Source: Dasypus novemcinctus | Taxonomy: Eukaryota > Chordata > Mammalia > Cingulata > Dasypodidae | Reading direction: 5' to 3' | DNA: 64,000 nt | Assembly (NCBI RefSeq): GCF_030445035.2 | Contig: NC_080675.1 | Span: 68,464,544 to 68,528,543, forward strand | Shown: positions 38,492 through 51,328 of the stretch, piece after piece | Layout of the letters: each line of letters begins with the position of its first letter | Position numbering within the stretch: position 1 is the first letter of the stretch | The notes under the pieces: model-generated | What the model was told of the DNA's origin: nothing | What the model saw: the letters and a program-made list of their open reading frames with translations, nothing else | Databases searched by the model: none | Made by a program: the position numbers and the translations under genes

Positions 38492-41400
38492 TCATGAGAC
38501 CATTTCTTCTTCTTTTTTGTCTGGCAGCTCCCTTTTAATCTGTCCTCTGGAACTTGAATATATCCGTTGGGTTTCTTTGCCTCCCGCTGAGATTCTGCAG
38601 TCCATCTGGGCCAAAATCACATTTATGTTCTCCAGTGTCCTCAGAGTTCCAGAATCCATTCTGTATTTGGTTCGGAAGTAGGAAGAAAACTTGCGTTTGA
38701 CTTTAACTTTACACTTTTTCACATGGGTACCAGAGCAGGGCTGCTTGTACCCTATGCCCCTCCAACTACTAAGGTTTTGCTACTCAGAGAAACTTGTTTG
38801 CCAGACCCCTTCATCCCCTGAGTTAGTTACCCCCAGGAGGTGCCCTCTTTTTTTCATCCTAACAGATTTCTGGTAGGGACTCTTGCTTTGAATAGATCTG
38901 TAACTCAGTCATGGACTCTAGCCACTTCCTGCCACCAATTTCCCTTCTGCTCCCCCTCACCCCATAAACTGAATTTCCAAAAATAAGAAGCTCTGTTGTG
39001 TGAAACCAAAATGCTGCTGTCAAGGCTACAACTATCTTAGTCAAGTGGGTGCAGCAGTGCCCCTTTAATCGCAAGGACACTTGGGCACCCACAAGGAGAG
39101 AGGTTAAGGTTACCACTAACCAGAAAGGTAGATGTACCAGAGTTAGATTTAGAGCAAGGTTACTGCTGAGAGAGCTAGGGCTAGGCCTGGATGGGACAGG
39201 GCTGGTGGAGTGGAGTGGAGCTGGGGGGTTCAGGATGGAGGATAAATAAAGCATTAAATCTCTTTCTTGGGTTTCAATGGTGGGACCTTTTCCATAAGAC
39301 ATAGGCCAAAATCTAAATGAATGTTCCAGAGAGGGAAGGTAAAAAATTTACAGAATTGCAGGAAAAGAATCATCATACCATGTTTTAAATTGCTTCCTTT
39401 CATATACTACAAATACAAGCCAAATTTATGAAAAACTTCAAATATATATTATTTTTGAACTTAAAACATTCCATATGTGGGCTATGTCAGGGGAAAACCT
39501 TAGAGTCTTGGGAATTAAGAAACTAGGTCACATTTGGCTAATAGTAAATATTTTCAGCTTGTATAAGGCTCAAGGTAAAAATTTCAACCTAAATGGGAGA
39601 AGTCTGAAATGTAAATTAAGTGCAGTTATTTTCCTTATTATCTTTAAAGCACTGTATTCTCAAGCAAGAAGGGATATCATTTTGCTATGTAAGATGAAAC
39701 AAAGCAGTATGAGAAAGGTTGGCATGCCGGGAGGTGTTTCCATATGGACTGAACCTCCCCAATAAGCCCAGGCACTGTACTCTCCAAATCTAGGACCCCA
39801 AGCCTTCTCAAGGCTTTTCCCTTGAGGACTCATGCATACATTTTGGTGGTTTGCTTTTGCTTTCCTAGCCTCCAAAAATATGTGGAAAAAGGACCAAGCT
39901 GATGATACAGAACTCTGGCCATCGGGTTCATCTGTGGGCTGAAAAATATTCTAACCCCAAATCCCCTTCTGGGAAATCCTGATTGGTAGTTTGGGGAAGG
40001 GGTCTTAGACTTGATACGTGTTCTGATGCGATGAGTTCTGATGTGTTTCCAAGTCTAGGAACACTCAACTAAATAATCTCCTATCCCTTTAAGAGATGGA
40101 AGTGGATTTGTCCTGGGAAGAAGAAATTAGGGCCACCCATAGAAACTTCTCTGTATTTCTTGCAAGGACTCACCAGTAAGAATGAGTTTAGGAGAGTACG
40201 CTTTGATGATCTGATAACCAGTATCAATTAAAACCGCTTAATCCAACTTACTGACCAGGTTGTCTTTACCATTTCATGACACAACATTCTGGCACAAAGC
40301 CTTTGATTTATACTTGTTTGTATGAATGCTTATGAATAAATGAGTTGTACATTAGTATAAATTGGTTTAAAGTCCTGAAGGGAGGGTTGCTGTTGCTAAT
40401 GTCAAGGCAGGTATTAGCTTTCTTTTGATGCTCTATTGGTATTACTGATTAGAACTGGACCTCTGGCTAGGGTTTGGGACCATGACCAAGAGAAGATGTG
40501 ATCTTCCCTTCCCTTCCTTTCCAGCACAAATTTCTACAGAAAACCCCACTTGCATTAAGTGAATGTGTTCAGTTGGTGGCAGCAAAGCTCTGTTAACAGG
40601 AAATTCTGTGAGGCCCTGGTCTTAGATTATTTTGAAGAGAGCCAGAGGGAACAAAGCAGCATGTATAATAACATCCATGTTTTCTGTTAACCTGGAGAGC
40701 TATAAATTTATTGCATGTGCTCAGAAAAGGAAAAACGTGTAAAAGGAAGATTTCTTGCTGTCTCTGTCTAAATCTAATCCCATAAATATGTTCTTTGTTT
40801 CCAAATCCAGAAGTAGTGTATGTGTCAGTTTTGGATGCAGGATTTAGTCCTATTGTGAACCAAAAAGGTGGGCATCTGAGGATTTATTGCTGGTTGTCAT
40901 GTAAATTTATTAAAATTGGAGCTTTGATCTTGAAATACATGCAGACAAGATTAATGATTTAGCATCTGGGGAAATCAAGTATTTGATGCAATGAATGGAT
41001 AAGGAAGGTTTTACAATTTCACACTGGCAGAGGTAAAAACTCAGTATGTAAAAGGCTACTTTAGAATTTTAGTTTAAGGGGAATTGTAATAAGTGTCAAA
41101 GAACATTAGGTGGTATCTGACTAATATATTGACTAGCAGGGTTTGTAAGCTATAAACAGATGGAAATAGATGAAGAAAAAATGAAATGATAATTGGAAAG
41201 TTAGCCCTGTGGATAGACAGTGACATTTTATGGTTTGTACCCACAGTTTTCTGCTTATGCTCTGGTGGTGGAGTTAATCATTGTTCCCTTAATTCAGGGG
41301 CAAATGGTAATTTGAACCCTAAATTGGCCCACTGTTGTCTTGCAGTTGTTACTAATGTTATCTGACTATCATCCAAAATAATTAATGCTTTTGGAGACAC

Positions 41401-41856
41401 TGTCAGCAGTCCTGGCGTCATTGGGATGGTGTGCGGGGGTGGCAGGAGAAACCACATGTAAATGGAGAAAATGAAGATGTAGGGAGGGGCTCTGACAAAG
41501 TTACTTACATGCCATCAAGATACTGACTCCTAATGAGAGACCACCATCTAGAAAAGTGATTAAAATGTGAAAACATCCAAGGTTAGCAATTTAAGTAGCA
41601 AATGTAGATTATCTGATATGATGTGTAGCATTAGAACCTCAGATGAATACTATTAATTCTAAATTCAAGCTCAGATTATAATACTCTAAATCTTTTCTAA
41701 ACTGTTCTGATTATATAAAGGCTTTTTGAAAATAATTTTGTATTTTGCTTTTAAAATAATTTTTAAGTAGCTTGCTAATTATCTTATGTTAAAGTTGATA
41801 AAAACTAATAATTATTAAATGGAGTTTCTTAACTTCAAAATCTTGAGTATACTGGG
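38492..41856. other. Longest repeat-poor stretch, no gene recognised
   Basis: About 3.4 kb with no element I can name. 38500-39290 and 39700-40100 are more GC-balanced and hold frames of 73-147 codons on both strands, but these lack domain motifs. An ATAAATAAA string near 39242 could be a relic polyadenylation site, possibly of an old LTR. Confidence 0.4.
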
Positions 41857-41955
41857 GAGCCAGTGTAGCTCAGTGGTTGAGTGCTGGCTTCCCACATACC
41901 AAGTCCTGGGTTCAATTCCCAACCCCAGAACCTCCACACACACACACACACAAAA
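41857..41955 (+). mobile_element. Short tRNA-like SINE with a (CA)n end
   Basis: A box GTGTAGCTCAGTGGTTGAG and B box GGTTCAATTCC spaced as in a tRNA. The 3' end has become a (CA)n run (41935-41952). A repeat of AAATCTTGAGTA type flanks it on both sides. Resembles tRNA-Ala. Confidence 0.75.
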
Positions 41956-42525
41956 TTCTTGAGTACTGAAATACAACTAAGGTATCCATTGTGAACTTAA
42001 ACCAAATAGACATCATCGAAGGTTGAACATTCTTGGTTAAAATTTCAAAGTAGTTTGGAATGTAACCATGTGAATGCCATTTAAAGTAATGGGATTTTTC
42101 AAACTTGAATATAATTCCATATGCACAAGTTTGAAAATATGCCCTGAATATACTTTTCTTTTTTTGTCACTGTCATCATATTGTCAGTCAGATCAAAGTT
42201 TGCATCTTCTTCATCTTTCAATTTTGATAATCTAGCAAGGCAATAGGATATTCGAAACATAAACATTTCACTTCTGGGGACTTTATGATTGGATAGTTGA
42301 AAAAAATTCAAGAAATTTTTAAAATGAGGTTTATTTCCCCTGGCTGATTAAAAAAAGAATATGCTGCACTTCATTTCCTACCTTAACACAGAAATGGATT
42401 AGTCCACATACTTGCTGAAATTGATATGGTAGTTACCTAGTGTCAAGATGGGTTTTCAGAAATATGCTCTCTGAGCATAAGCCAAATAGATACCAACAAG
42501 CACTAAACATCTTAATTTAAGATTT

Positions 42526-42567
42526 CAAGGTAGTTGGAAAGTAAATTTCAAGGTAGTTGGAAAGCAG
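42526..42567. repeat. Two-copy short tandem duplication
   Basis: TTTCAAGGTAGTTGGAAAG is present twice in direct succession, a recent-looking local duplication of about 21 bp. Confidence 0.85.
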
Positions 42568-42668
42568 ATCCTTAGAGATCCTGTGTTAGGTGGCTCTGAT
42601 ACCTGAATTTTAAAAAAATCATGGGTGATTTTGTTGAGTATCAGAGTTGAAAACCATTGGCTTATTGC
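42565..42668. mobile_element. Possible MER5-like DNA transposon scrap
   Basis: TGGCTCTGATACCTGAATTT and CAGAGTTGAAAACCATTGGC resemble MER5 sequence and its right end. Weak. Confidence 0.3.
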
Positions 42669-43879
42669 TTTCAGAGAAGGTTGTGTGGCCAGAGACCATG
42701 CACCCAGGTGGTTGATTTCCATCCGTCTGTTGAGGATCCTACTGCTGAGTTGCTACCTATATGATTAAGAAATGGTAATATCTGAGAATAAGGATTGCAA
42801 ATGGTTAAGGGAGTTTTTTCTTACATCCCCCCTCTCCCACCAAGGCTCTCTCTTCCCTCTATGCCTCTTCCCCCCCACCGCAGGTTGTCTAACCTATTTT
42901 GCCTTACCTCTTCCCACCTGTACAATGTGAGCAAACATGTAACAGTGGCACCAACTGGGTTGTGAGAGTAGATTGTTAAATATTCAGGAATTTTGTGAAG
43001 CAGTTGTTAAAAACAACCATTATTAAAAATATATATAACTTTATAATTGAATAAATTCTATTAAAATTAAGTTCCCAAATATTGAAATCTCTTTACTTCT
43101 GAATTCTTTTATTACTATTAACTGTATATCTCTGCTTATAAGGTTATATATGTCAATTTTTTAGTAAAAGAGATGCTACTGTACATCTCTTCCCAATTCC
43201 ACACTCAGTGACCACATGTTGATAGTTTACCCCACATATGTCAGAAAATGCTACAAATCGAGGTTTGATTTAATGTCTTTCTGATTGTCTAAATTTTAAA
43301 AGCAATGGGGAAAATATTAAATTCTGACTTTAAATATACGTGTGTTTTGTCTGTAGCTATTAAATTGTGATTAGTATTAAAAAAGTGGGCAAATTTCCAT
43401 CTAGTATTTGTAAACTATTGTCCAATTAACAAAGTCATTCACATCATTGATGAATGAGTGAAGTTCCAGCATATGTCTTCCTTATTTTACTTTAGTCCTA
43501 TTCCTTAATGTAAACAAAATTATCAAACAACATTTGTATAACAAATATATCATTCATTAAGGATGAGATTTCTTTGCTGAATCAAATAGCGATAAAGTAC
43601 ATATTCAGTCTGATTTTGTGACACTATTTTTGGTAATAGAAGTATAAAAATTGATATTGGCTTTTCAATAAATAGCAAGTCATACTGAATTATAGGTATA
43701 TGAAATTTACAATGAAGAGTATTGTATATTTTATTATTATTTATAAATGGTGTGTTACATACCTTTATATTGGCAAAATCTATTATATACTAGCAAAATC
43801 TATTTATTTACAAAAAGCATACTGTATATTTATTACTTATAAATTGTGTGTTACATATCTTTCTATTATCAAAATCTAT

Positions 43880-43925
43880 TACATACATACATATACATAT
43901 ACATACACACATACATATATCCATA
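43880..43925. repeat. (CATA)n/(TACA)n microsatellite
   Basis: Mixed CATA/TACA repeats just before a DAS-SINE. Short YIYIHT-type frames here are repeat artefacts. Confidence 0.8.
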
Positions 43926-43950
43926 TATCTTTTCCCAGAGCTGGCTGGTT

Positions 43951-44371
43951 TTTTTAAAAGATTTTATTTATATTTATTTATTTCTCTCCCCTTCCCACCC
44001 CCCGCCCCAGTTGTCTGTTCTCTGTGTCTATTTGCTGTTTGTTCTTCTTTGTCCTCTTCTGTTGCTGTCAGCGGCACGGTAATCTGTGTTTCTTTTCATT
44101 GCGTCATCTTTTTGAGTTAGCTCTCTGTGTGTGCGGTACCATTCCTGGGCAGGCTGCACTTTCTTTTGCCCTGGGCGACTCTCCTTATGGGGCGCACTCC
44201 TTGCACGTGGGGTTCCCCTATGTGGGGACACCCCTGTGTGGCATGGCACTCCTTGCGTGCATCAGCACTGCTCATGGGTCAGTTCCACATGGGTCAGGGA
44301 GGCCCGGGGTTTGAACCACAGACCTCCCATGTGGTAGATGGATGCCCTAACCACTGGGCCAAGTCCACTTC
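43951..44371 (-). mobile_element. DAS-type SINE
   Basis: Antisense copy, T-rich left end and inverted head GGTTTGAACCACAGACCTCC. TSDs CCCAGAGCTGGCTGGTT (43934-43950) and CCCAGAGCTGGTTGTT (44372-44387). Confidence 0.93.
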
Positions 44372-44639
44372 CCCAGAGCTGGTTGTTAAAAATTTATTAA
44401 TATATATAATCCCTGAAGTGAAGTTGGAAAAGTAACTTTGCCCAAACCAAACTTTCTGTATTCAGATTTTGGCTAGATAGAAATTTAAAACAACTTAATC
44501 TCCCTAGGGTATATGCAAAGGTGGACAGGCAGCTGCTAATGTATGATCTCCCTTCCCAGATTTTTATTCTTATTGCCCATGTATTAAATTCCACTATTAG
44601 AGCTTTATTACTTTGGATTCTGAGGCTTTTTGATCTTCT

Positions 44640-44805
44640 AGGTAGTGCTTACCAAATGTGAGTGTGTATCGGGAATACTAGTTAAAATATAGTTTTCTGG
44701 CACCACCTGTCCCCCAACCTGCTAAATTATAACTGAGGATGGTGGGTCTAAAGAAACTGTGCTTTTAATGTTTTCCAGGCCAAGGTTTCAGAACCACCCT
44801 TTGAG
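44640..44805 (-). mobile_element. MER5-type hAT DNA transposon fossil
   Basis: TAGTGCTTACCAAATGTGAG at the left and CAAGGTTTCAGAACCACCC at the right form the weak terminal inverted repeats of MER5-like elements; CACCTGTCCCCCAACCTGC lies in the middle. Orientation uncertain. Confidence 0.45.
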
Positions 44806-47146
44806 TCTTGGGTTAAATATAAATAGTGCCAGAGGAGAAGTAATGTGACTCAGCTGCTGCCATAGTTAGATAGGATTAACAGATAGCAGAGTTGGAGGTC
44901 CTGGGTACACAGCACTGCCCCCCATGCCCCCTCCAGGCACCTGAAGTTGAGTGGGATAATGAATCCTGGTAGGAGGCATGCCAAGCACAGCCAAGCTAAG
45001 TGTAAATGGAAATTCTCTAGCACTCACAGTTAACTATCTGGAAAAATATTAGAAAGGAGTCTTTCCTATTGTTTTGGCCTCATTACTCAGGCAGGAAATA
45101 TGCTGTGTCTTCAAGCGCAGTGTTATGAAAATCAGGGATTGTTCATCTGTTTTGTGTGGGCCCAGCTATATGGCTTCCCAGCATGCATGCCCATCTGTCT
45201 TGCAATAAAACCTCTAATTTTCTATTCCTGTAGTTTTTACAAAACTATTGGCAGGAAAGGAAATAATCATGATTTTCTATATCTGGTTGGTCATTTTGAA
45301 CTCTTATTGCTCTTTTCTGAGACTGGTACAGGGTCCTCTACAGGGCTTACCAGGTGTCCAATCTAAATCGATGAGAACAATCATTCTTTTTCTAATCTGA
45401 CACACCCAGTTTGCCTAGGAAATCAGCAGGTTTTCCTTCCAACCATCCAATTAACATCTAATTGCTTTTCTTCCAAGGAGAAGGTGAAGGTTGCTAAAAC
45501 TACTAGGTAGGAAATTCATCCAACTTTTACTTTCCAGATATAAGCTTGGAGTTGTAAAGAAAGGTTTTGTGCTGGAAAGCCCAGTAAATAATGGATAAAT
45601 GAAGTATATATTTCTAATTTCTTGGGTGGCTGGACAAGTGTAATTAAATGATTTTTAACAATAGAAACTAAGACAAAATTCTTTACCATGCTAATATTTG
45701 CTTACTACCCAAATAAAACTGGACATGTTTGCAGATACATACATTTTACTTTTAAATTTTCAGTTATGTGTTGGATATAAAAATTAGTTTGGTTAAATTG
45801 TTTTACCAGTTTTATGCTTTTATATGCAACATTTATTTTAGTTCATGGACTCTCAACAAGTAGGGACTGTAATTGTTCAAGTTATTTTATATATAGTATG
45901 GCCAAAATATTTGGAAGTGCAAATAATATTATTTTACTGTACATTGTAATTTGATATAAATACACTTTTACTCTCTATGCGCCTAGGGGTTCACACCTTA
46001 GAACCTTGAATAAGACACATGTAGGGGCTAGTTAGGGCTAAAAGCAAGGAGAGGGTGTTTCTACCCATGTCAAGGTAACCATTTTTCAGTGGAAGCAGGC
46101 AATGGCCTTCCATGTATGTTCTGGAGCCACATCATCTATGGGTTTCATTTAGGCAGTTTTGACAGGATGGAGGCAGGGAGAGAGAGAGGAAGAGAGAGAG
46201 ATCTAAATAAGAGAGGTGATTTCACCATTCTATTCAGTCTATGACCCAAAATAAGTGTGAGAGAGGTGGTAAAATGCCGTTCTCTCTCAGGTGTTTTTGT
46301 CTTTTTCATGCCTCTCAGCATGGGCATCTTGCTGAAAGATTGTGATTCCAGTATTCAGTGATGATTGTTTATTAATACAATTTGGCTCCCCAAAGTATGA
46401 CAACTTTTTCATCTGTTGTTAAACCAAAAAAAAAAAAAAAAAAAAAAAAAATCTAGCCCACTTCTGGAAAGAAAACTGTGATTGATAGCCTTATTGAGAA
46501 ATTGTAAGTTATTTTCCAAAGTGTATTTTCTAAGAGACTTTCAAATGTAATTTTGATCATATCTGACTTTTTGTTTTATGAGTTATAAAAATCTAACACC
46601 TAAATAAGAGACAAGTCTACTGTAGTTATTTTCCCTTCTACTACATAGCTGTAGCTAAGGACACTTAAAAATGTAGATCCTTCTGACTGACAGGCTCAGG
46701 AATCCGAGATAAGTAGGATTTCCTGGGGGAATTGTCTTTTTGGTGTCTCTGGCAATAAAACAGGATTCTGAGAGAAATAAATTGTCCTTCCATGTTGAGA
46801 AAAAGTAGGGAAGGAAGAGCTGTAGAGAGAACAAAGAGGAGTACCAGGGTCTGGTGGGGGTGTTAGGAGTGTACAATATATAGGATTGGGAAACAGATTA
46901 AAAAAAATGAGATAGAGAAGCAGAAAAAGGGAGAGACAAAGATGAAGGAATAAATGAGTGTCTGCGTGAGCAGCAATTAAGATGTAGTTGCCAGGAGAAG
47001 CAGTCACAGAGCAAAGCAATGTCAGAACCCTGAGCTAGGTGCAAAAGGAGTGTGTAGCCCCTTTCTGTATTGAATTGTTTATACTAGGTCAGTAGCCAAC
47101 TCAGTGGGAGAGGTCATTTGAAATACTGCTAAAAGAGTGAAGGCAG
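44806..47146. other. No gene recognised
   Basis: Includes GA-rich sequence near 46170-46205 and the poly(A) run at 46425. Frames at 45100 (88 codons) and 46696 (107 codons, antisense) have no recognised motif. Confidence 0.45.
46425..46451 (+). repeat. Isolated poly(A) run
   Basis: 27 consecutive As at 46425-46451. The preceding 300 bp do not resemble any element I know. It may be the tail of an unrecognised retrocopy or SINE, or simple expansion. Confidence 0.85.
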
Positions 47147-47838
47147 CATAATCCACTGAATGGACTGGGGGAGAGTGTAAACTACAATGTAACCTATAAT
47201 CCATGTGGTGCAGCGTTGCTCCAATATGTAGTCACCAAATGCAATGAATGTGCCACAATGATGAAAGAGGCTGTTGAAATGGGAGGAGTGGGGGTGGGGT
47301 ACTGTGTGGGGTATATGGGAAACTTTTTTTAAAGATTTATTTATTTATTTATTTCTCTCCTCCCCCACCCCCACCCCAGTTGTCTGTTCTCTGTGTCTAT
47401 TTTGCTGCGTCTTTCTTCTTTGTCCTCTTCTGTTGTTGTCAGTGGCACGGGAATCTGTGTTTCTTTTGGTTGCGTCATCTTGTTGTGTCAGCTCTCCGTA
47501 TGGGTGGTGCCATTCTTAGACAGGCCGCACTTTCTTTTGCACTGGGTGGCTCTCCTCACGGGGCACACTCCTTGAACGTGGGGCCCCCCTACTTGGGAGA
47601 TACCCTTGTATGGCATGGCACTCCTGGGGTGCATCAGCAGTGCGCATGGGCCAGCTCCACATGGGTCAAGGAGGTTCCAGGATTTGAACCGTGGACCTCC
47701 CATGAGGTAGACGTTTGCCCTAACCACTGGGCCAAGTCTGTTTCCCTCTTCTTTTTTTAATGTAACATTTTTTGTGGTCTATGTATCTTAAAAAAAAAAA
47801 AAAAAAAAAGACAATTAAAAAGAAAAAAGAAAAAAAAA
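47147..47838 (+). mobile_element. 5'-truncated copy of the same L1-lineage 3' region, carrying a DAS-SINE
   Basis: Sequence from 47149 (CCACTGAATGGACTGGGGGA) to 47320 and from about 47755 to 47815 (TTTTAATGTAACATTTTTTG) matches 6335-6500 plus 6790-6850 of the first copy. It ends in a long A-rich tail. Imperfect TSDs (AGAGTGAAGGCAG before, AAAGTGAAGGGAG after) support an independent insertion. A DAS-SINE occupies 47324-47748. Confidence 0.7.
47324..47748 (-). mobile_element. DAS-type SINE in the second L1 copy
   Basis: Antisense main-type DAS copy (GATTTATTTATTTATTTATT at the left, inverted B box ATTTGAACCGTGGACC at the right). It lies at the same T-rich site of the L1 3' region that holds a different SINE at 6511-6784. 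TSD is hard to delimit because the site is a T run (CTTTTTTT on both sides). Confidence 0.9.
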
Positions 47839-49224
47839 GTGAAGGGAGAATAGTGATATGAAATGACCTGGTTATCCGTGGTAAATATAATTTAGCTAGA
47901 GAAATTGGGGGTCCAAATAAACTCACCTTTGTTTAGGTTACTTGTAGATATAAATTATTTATATCTTTATAGTTGGTGTGGTATGTTTTAGTCAAGAGTT
48001 CAACAAAATTTAATTATATTCTTATCTTCTAAAATTTTCAGTGTCCTGTTTTTTTTCCCCCCTTTGTTCTATATACTTCAATTTTCCCATAATTTTTTCT
48101 TATAATCTTATCATTTATTCCCCTGAGTTCACTTTCTACCTTGTCTTATAAATGGTCAAGGCCTTGAGAATGAATTGAGAATGGTAGGTTCAGGGACAAA
48201 ACAAAACAAAACAAAAACAGTGTGGGGATGTGGGAAAAAATGGAGACATCATATGATCAGCACCATTTACTCTGATTTAGATAAATTAAGTATAATCAGC
48301 AAAAAGAACCTCTCAAAGCAATGGAAGGTAGAGGAAGTGGACAGATTATTCTTTGGAGGTAGAACCAGTTTTATAATATCAAAATCATATATTTTTAAAA
48401 AATTATTTTTAAATTACAAAAATATACTTTTTGCATATGTGATTAAATAAGTTTCTCAAAGTTGTGGTAGGGATTAAATAAGATAATATATGAAATGTCT
48501 TGCAATAAATGAATGGACTTTTAAGAAAATTTGGAGAAGCAGTGTGGGTAGTGGAAAGAACATATACTTCAGGAGTCAGAAAAGCCTGGTTTCTAAACCC
48601 CCGTATCCATTTGACTAAAGCCTGTTTTGGTTATTGATTTTGGTGCTGCGAACTACCTCAAAACTTAGTATCTTTAAGAGGATTCCAATTGTGTGCTGCA
48701 TTTCTTTGCAAATTGTAGCAGACACGGGCATAACAGATATGAAAGGACTAGTGATTAATCAAATGAACTTAGAAGAAAGGAGTTCTTATAAGTGGGATTT
48801 TTATATTGATGGCCATTATAAAGACTATTAATAATGAGTTTTAAAAAGTCCTTGCAAGGTCAAAAGAAATCTGCAAATTATGAATATCTGTTCATCCTTT
48901 ACCAGAGGTAAGATAACTATGTCATAGAAATTGCTGTGGGGAGGAACTGAAATGATAAATATTAATGTCAGAACAATGACTAGAGAGTTTAGGGCATATC
49001 TTTGTGATTTTGAGCATGAATGGACTTCCCTTTGGGAGCGTCTGATTTAAATCTGCTTGTGTCTCCTATAAAACCACTGCCCACCCAGCAGGAAGCACAC
49101 ATACAGCCTTCTTCTTTTCCACCCATGTTTTTCCTGTTGTGAGGATAGAGCTCTCAAGAAGCCAGTACAGACTTTTAAGTGGGATAAGGAGGAGGAACGA
49201 GAGTAGATGTAGAGTCAGCTCACC
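47839..49224. other. Mostly unrecognised, no gene
   Basis: AT-rich. The stretch at 48630-48670 (GGTGCTGCGAACTACCTCAA) recalls the start of an MLT1-like LTR but is too short to annotate. Confidence 0.45.
48540..48612 (+). mobile_element. MIR fragment
   Basis: GTAGTGGAAAGAACATATAC followed by GAGTCAGAAAAGCCTGGTTT matches the MIR head. The rest is lost or displaced. Confidence 0.4.
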
Positions 49225-49332
49225 TCCTATTTTATCTTTAAAATAATAATAAGTAGGAATGTTATCTTTACTTTACAATAAGGAAGCTAAAATTCAAAGA
49301 AGCTGATAACTCAAGATCACACAAGAGTAAAG
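49225..49332 (-). mobile_element. MIR fragment, antisense
   Basis: CTTTACAATAAGGAAGCTAA and CTGATAACTCAAGATCACAC match the inverted MIR core. It abuts the L1 3' end at 49335. Confidence 0.55.
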
Positions 49333-49334
49333 GC

Positions 49335-49760
49335 CAGTGTCCATCAACAGATAAATGGATAAACAAAATGTAGTATAGCCATATGATAGAATACGATTCA
49401 GCCATAAAAAAGGAATGAAGTTCTGACACATGCTACATTATGAATAGATCTTGAAAACATTATGCTTAGAAAAATAAGCCAGACACAAAGGGGCAAATAT
49501 TTTATGATTCCACTTACATGAAATATTTAGAATAAACAAATCATGGAGACAGAAAGTAATCCAGGGACTGGAAGAAGGAGAGAATGGGAAATTATTGTTT
49601 AATGTATATAGTTCCTGTTTGAGTTGATGGAAATGGATGGTTATGATGACAGTACAACATTGAGAATGTAATTATTAAAACTGAATTATCCACTTACCAT
49701 CATTAAAATGGGAAATTTTGTTATATAGGTGTTACCATAATACAAATTTAAAAAATTTTG
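49335..49760 (+). mobile_element. L1 3' end, sense
   Basis: GTCCATCAACAGATAAATGG, CGATTCAGCCATAAAAAAGG and TTCCACTTACATGAAATATT are typical L1 3'-terminal sequence in sense orientation, running to an A-rich end near 49755. No coding frame. Confidence 0.82.
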
Positions 49761-49769
49761 TTCTTAAAT

Positions 49770-50200
49770 GACAAATGTTTATTTTCTCAAACAATTACTG
49801 AGAGTAAGTTATCTTGAAGAGGCTTAACTGGGTGGTTCAGGCTCAAGGTCTCACGTGAGGTTACATTCAAGACTGAGCTAGAGGGACTGCTTCCAAGTTG
49901 GCTCACGCACATGGCTGTTGGCAGGCATCTCATTTCATTGCCATGTGAACTTTTTCATAGCATTGCTTTGCTTGATGTTCTCAAGATATGGCAGCTAATG
50001 TCTCCCAGAAAGAGCCATCCAAAAGAGAGAGTAAGAAATCCCAGTGCTTTTTTTACCTAGTCTCAGAAGTGATAAATCAAGTCTACTACCATATTTTATT
50101 CGTTAGAGTTGAATCATGAGTTTAGTGTACAATCGAGGGGGAGAGAATTAGACTCCACCTTTGCAAAGAATTTGTGAACATATTTTAAAACCACCAGACG
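49770..50200 (+). mobile_element. MLT1-type (ERVL-MaLR) LTR fossil
   Basis: ACTGGGTGGTTCAGGCTCAA, CCTAGTCTCAGAAGTGATAA, TTAGACTCCACCTTTGCAAA and AATTTGTGAACATATTTT are spaced as in the longer MLT1 subfamilies. Starts close to the end of the L1 at 49335-49760. Confidence 0.6.
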
Positions 50201-51227
50201 GACTTTATGTAAGCCTCTTTTTTTCTTTTATAAAATGAGGTTAATAATAATGTACATTTAAAGGATTAAATTAGCTAATAATAAATTTTTTATATATTAT
50301 GACTAGCTGCTGAGAGGCTGCTTAATATATGTTGCTTTCCTTCCTTAATAACTTAGAGATAATCTGGAAACAGATGAAAAGTAGGATAATGCAGTTCTTT
50401 TGGTTGGCATCTAAGCATGTCTTTTATCCTTTCTATGTTTGTGTTAACAATTTTTGCATCAAGTGAACATATCTTAAACCCTACTTATCTAATTTAATTA
50501 GGCACATGAATTTAATTGTGGCTATATTCTTTTTTTCCTCTTCAAAATGAAAATATAAACCTCTCTTAGGAGCCTTCTGAATCTAGAAACTATTATGTAT
50601 GTCAGTAATATATTTTCTTAATTCTCTTTATGTAGGAACTTTAAGGAAAGAAAATTTTACACTAAAATAATGTATCTATATTACAAGTAAATGAAGATCA
50701 GGACTATCTAAAAATAGAAAAGAAATTCATAATTAAAATAGCATTTCCAACTGTAGCTTTATTATTTTAGCATATTTCCAGCTGTGGGTGACTTTACATA
50801 TCTTCAGGCATAATCACATATCAGTATGCATAAAATGACATTCTTAATGTCCATTAATTCTTGCATAAACTCTGCATAAATCTGTACCATTCAGGATGTG
50901 ATTAGAAGCTTATTGTGTTGCAAAATATAATTGTATTGGAGTGAAACTCAGGAAGGAGTTTTGGCTTTTACCAAGTTACTTTGTTCATTTTTGCTTTTAA
51001 AGAAATCCATTCTCTGGAATATGGTGTTTGAAAGAGATGATGGTGAATACCTTAGGAAGAGGGAAACTGACCTTATCAGGAAGCCATTGTATTGAGGTTT
51101 TGGCTGTCAACAATTAGTGTTTGAAGTAAATATTTAAAATATTTTAAAAGGTGAAATGACTTTATGAGTTGAATGTCAGTTTTTTCAATGCATGGCAAAA
51201 TCATTTCATTTTTGTAGGTATTTTCAA
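50201..51227. other. No gene recognised
   Basis: Very AT-rich with no frame over 60 codons. Confidence 0.5.
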
Positions 51228-51328
51228 ATTATTTATTTATTTATTTATTTGGAGGTACCAGGGATTAAAACTGGGACCTCATATATGGGAAGCAGGCACT
51301 CAACAACTGAGCTACCGCTGCTCCCCTG
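51228..51328 (-). mobile_element. Short tRNA-like SINE
   Basis: Antisense. Left end is (TTTA)n, followed by the inverted B box (GGGATTAAAACTGGG) and inverted A box (CAACTGAGCTACCGC). Same short type as the copies at 1351 and 41857. TSD unclear. Confidence 0.75.

Larger units (their letters stand above)
41956..43879. other. Mostly unrecognised, no gene
   Basis: AT-rich sequence with a C/T-rich patch near 42825-42900, the 21-bp duplication at 42526 and the weak MER5 scrap at 42565. Confidence 0.45.

Noticed and set aside
38859-39302. 147-codon antisense frame in repeat-poor sequence
   Set aside because: Proline/serine/leucine-rich middle without recognisable family; chance frame in a GC-balanced patch is more likely, although I cannot exclude a remnant.
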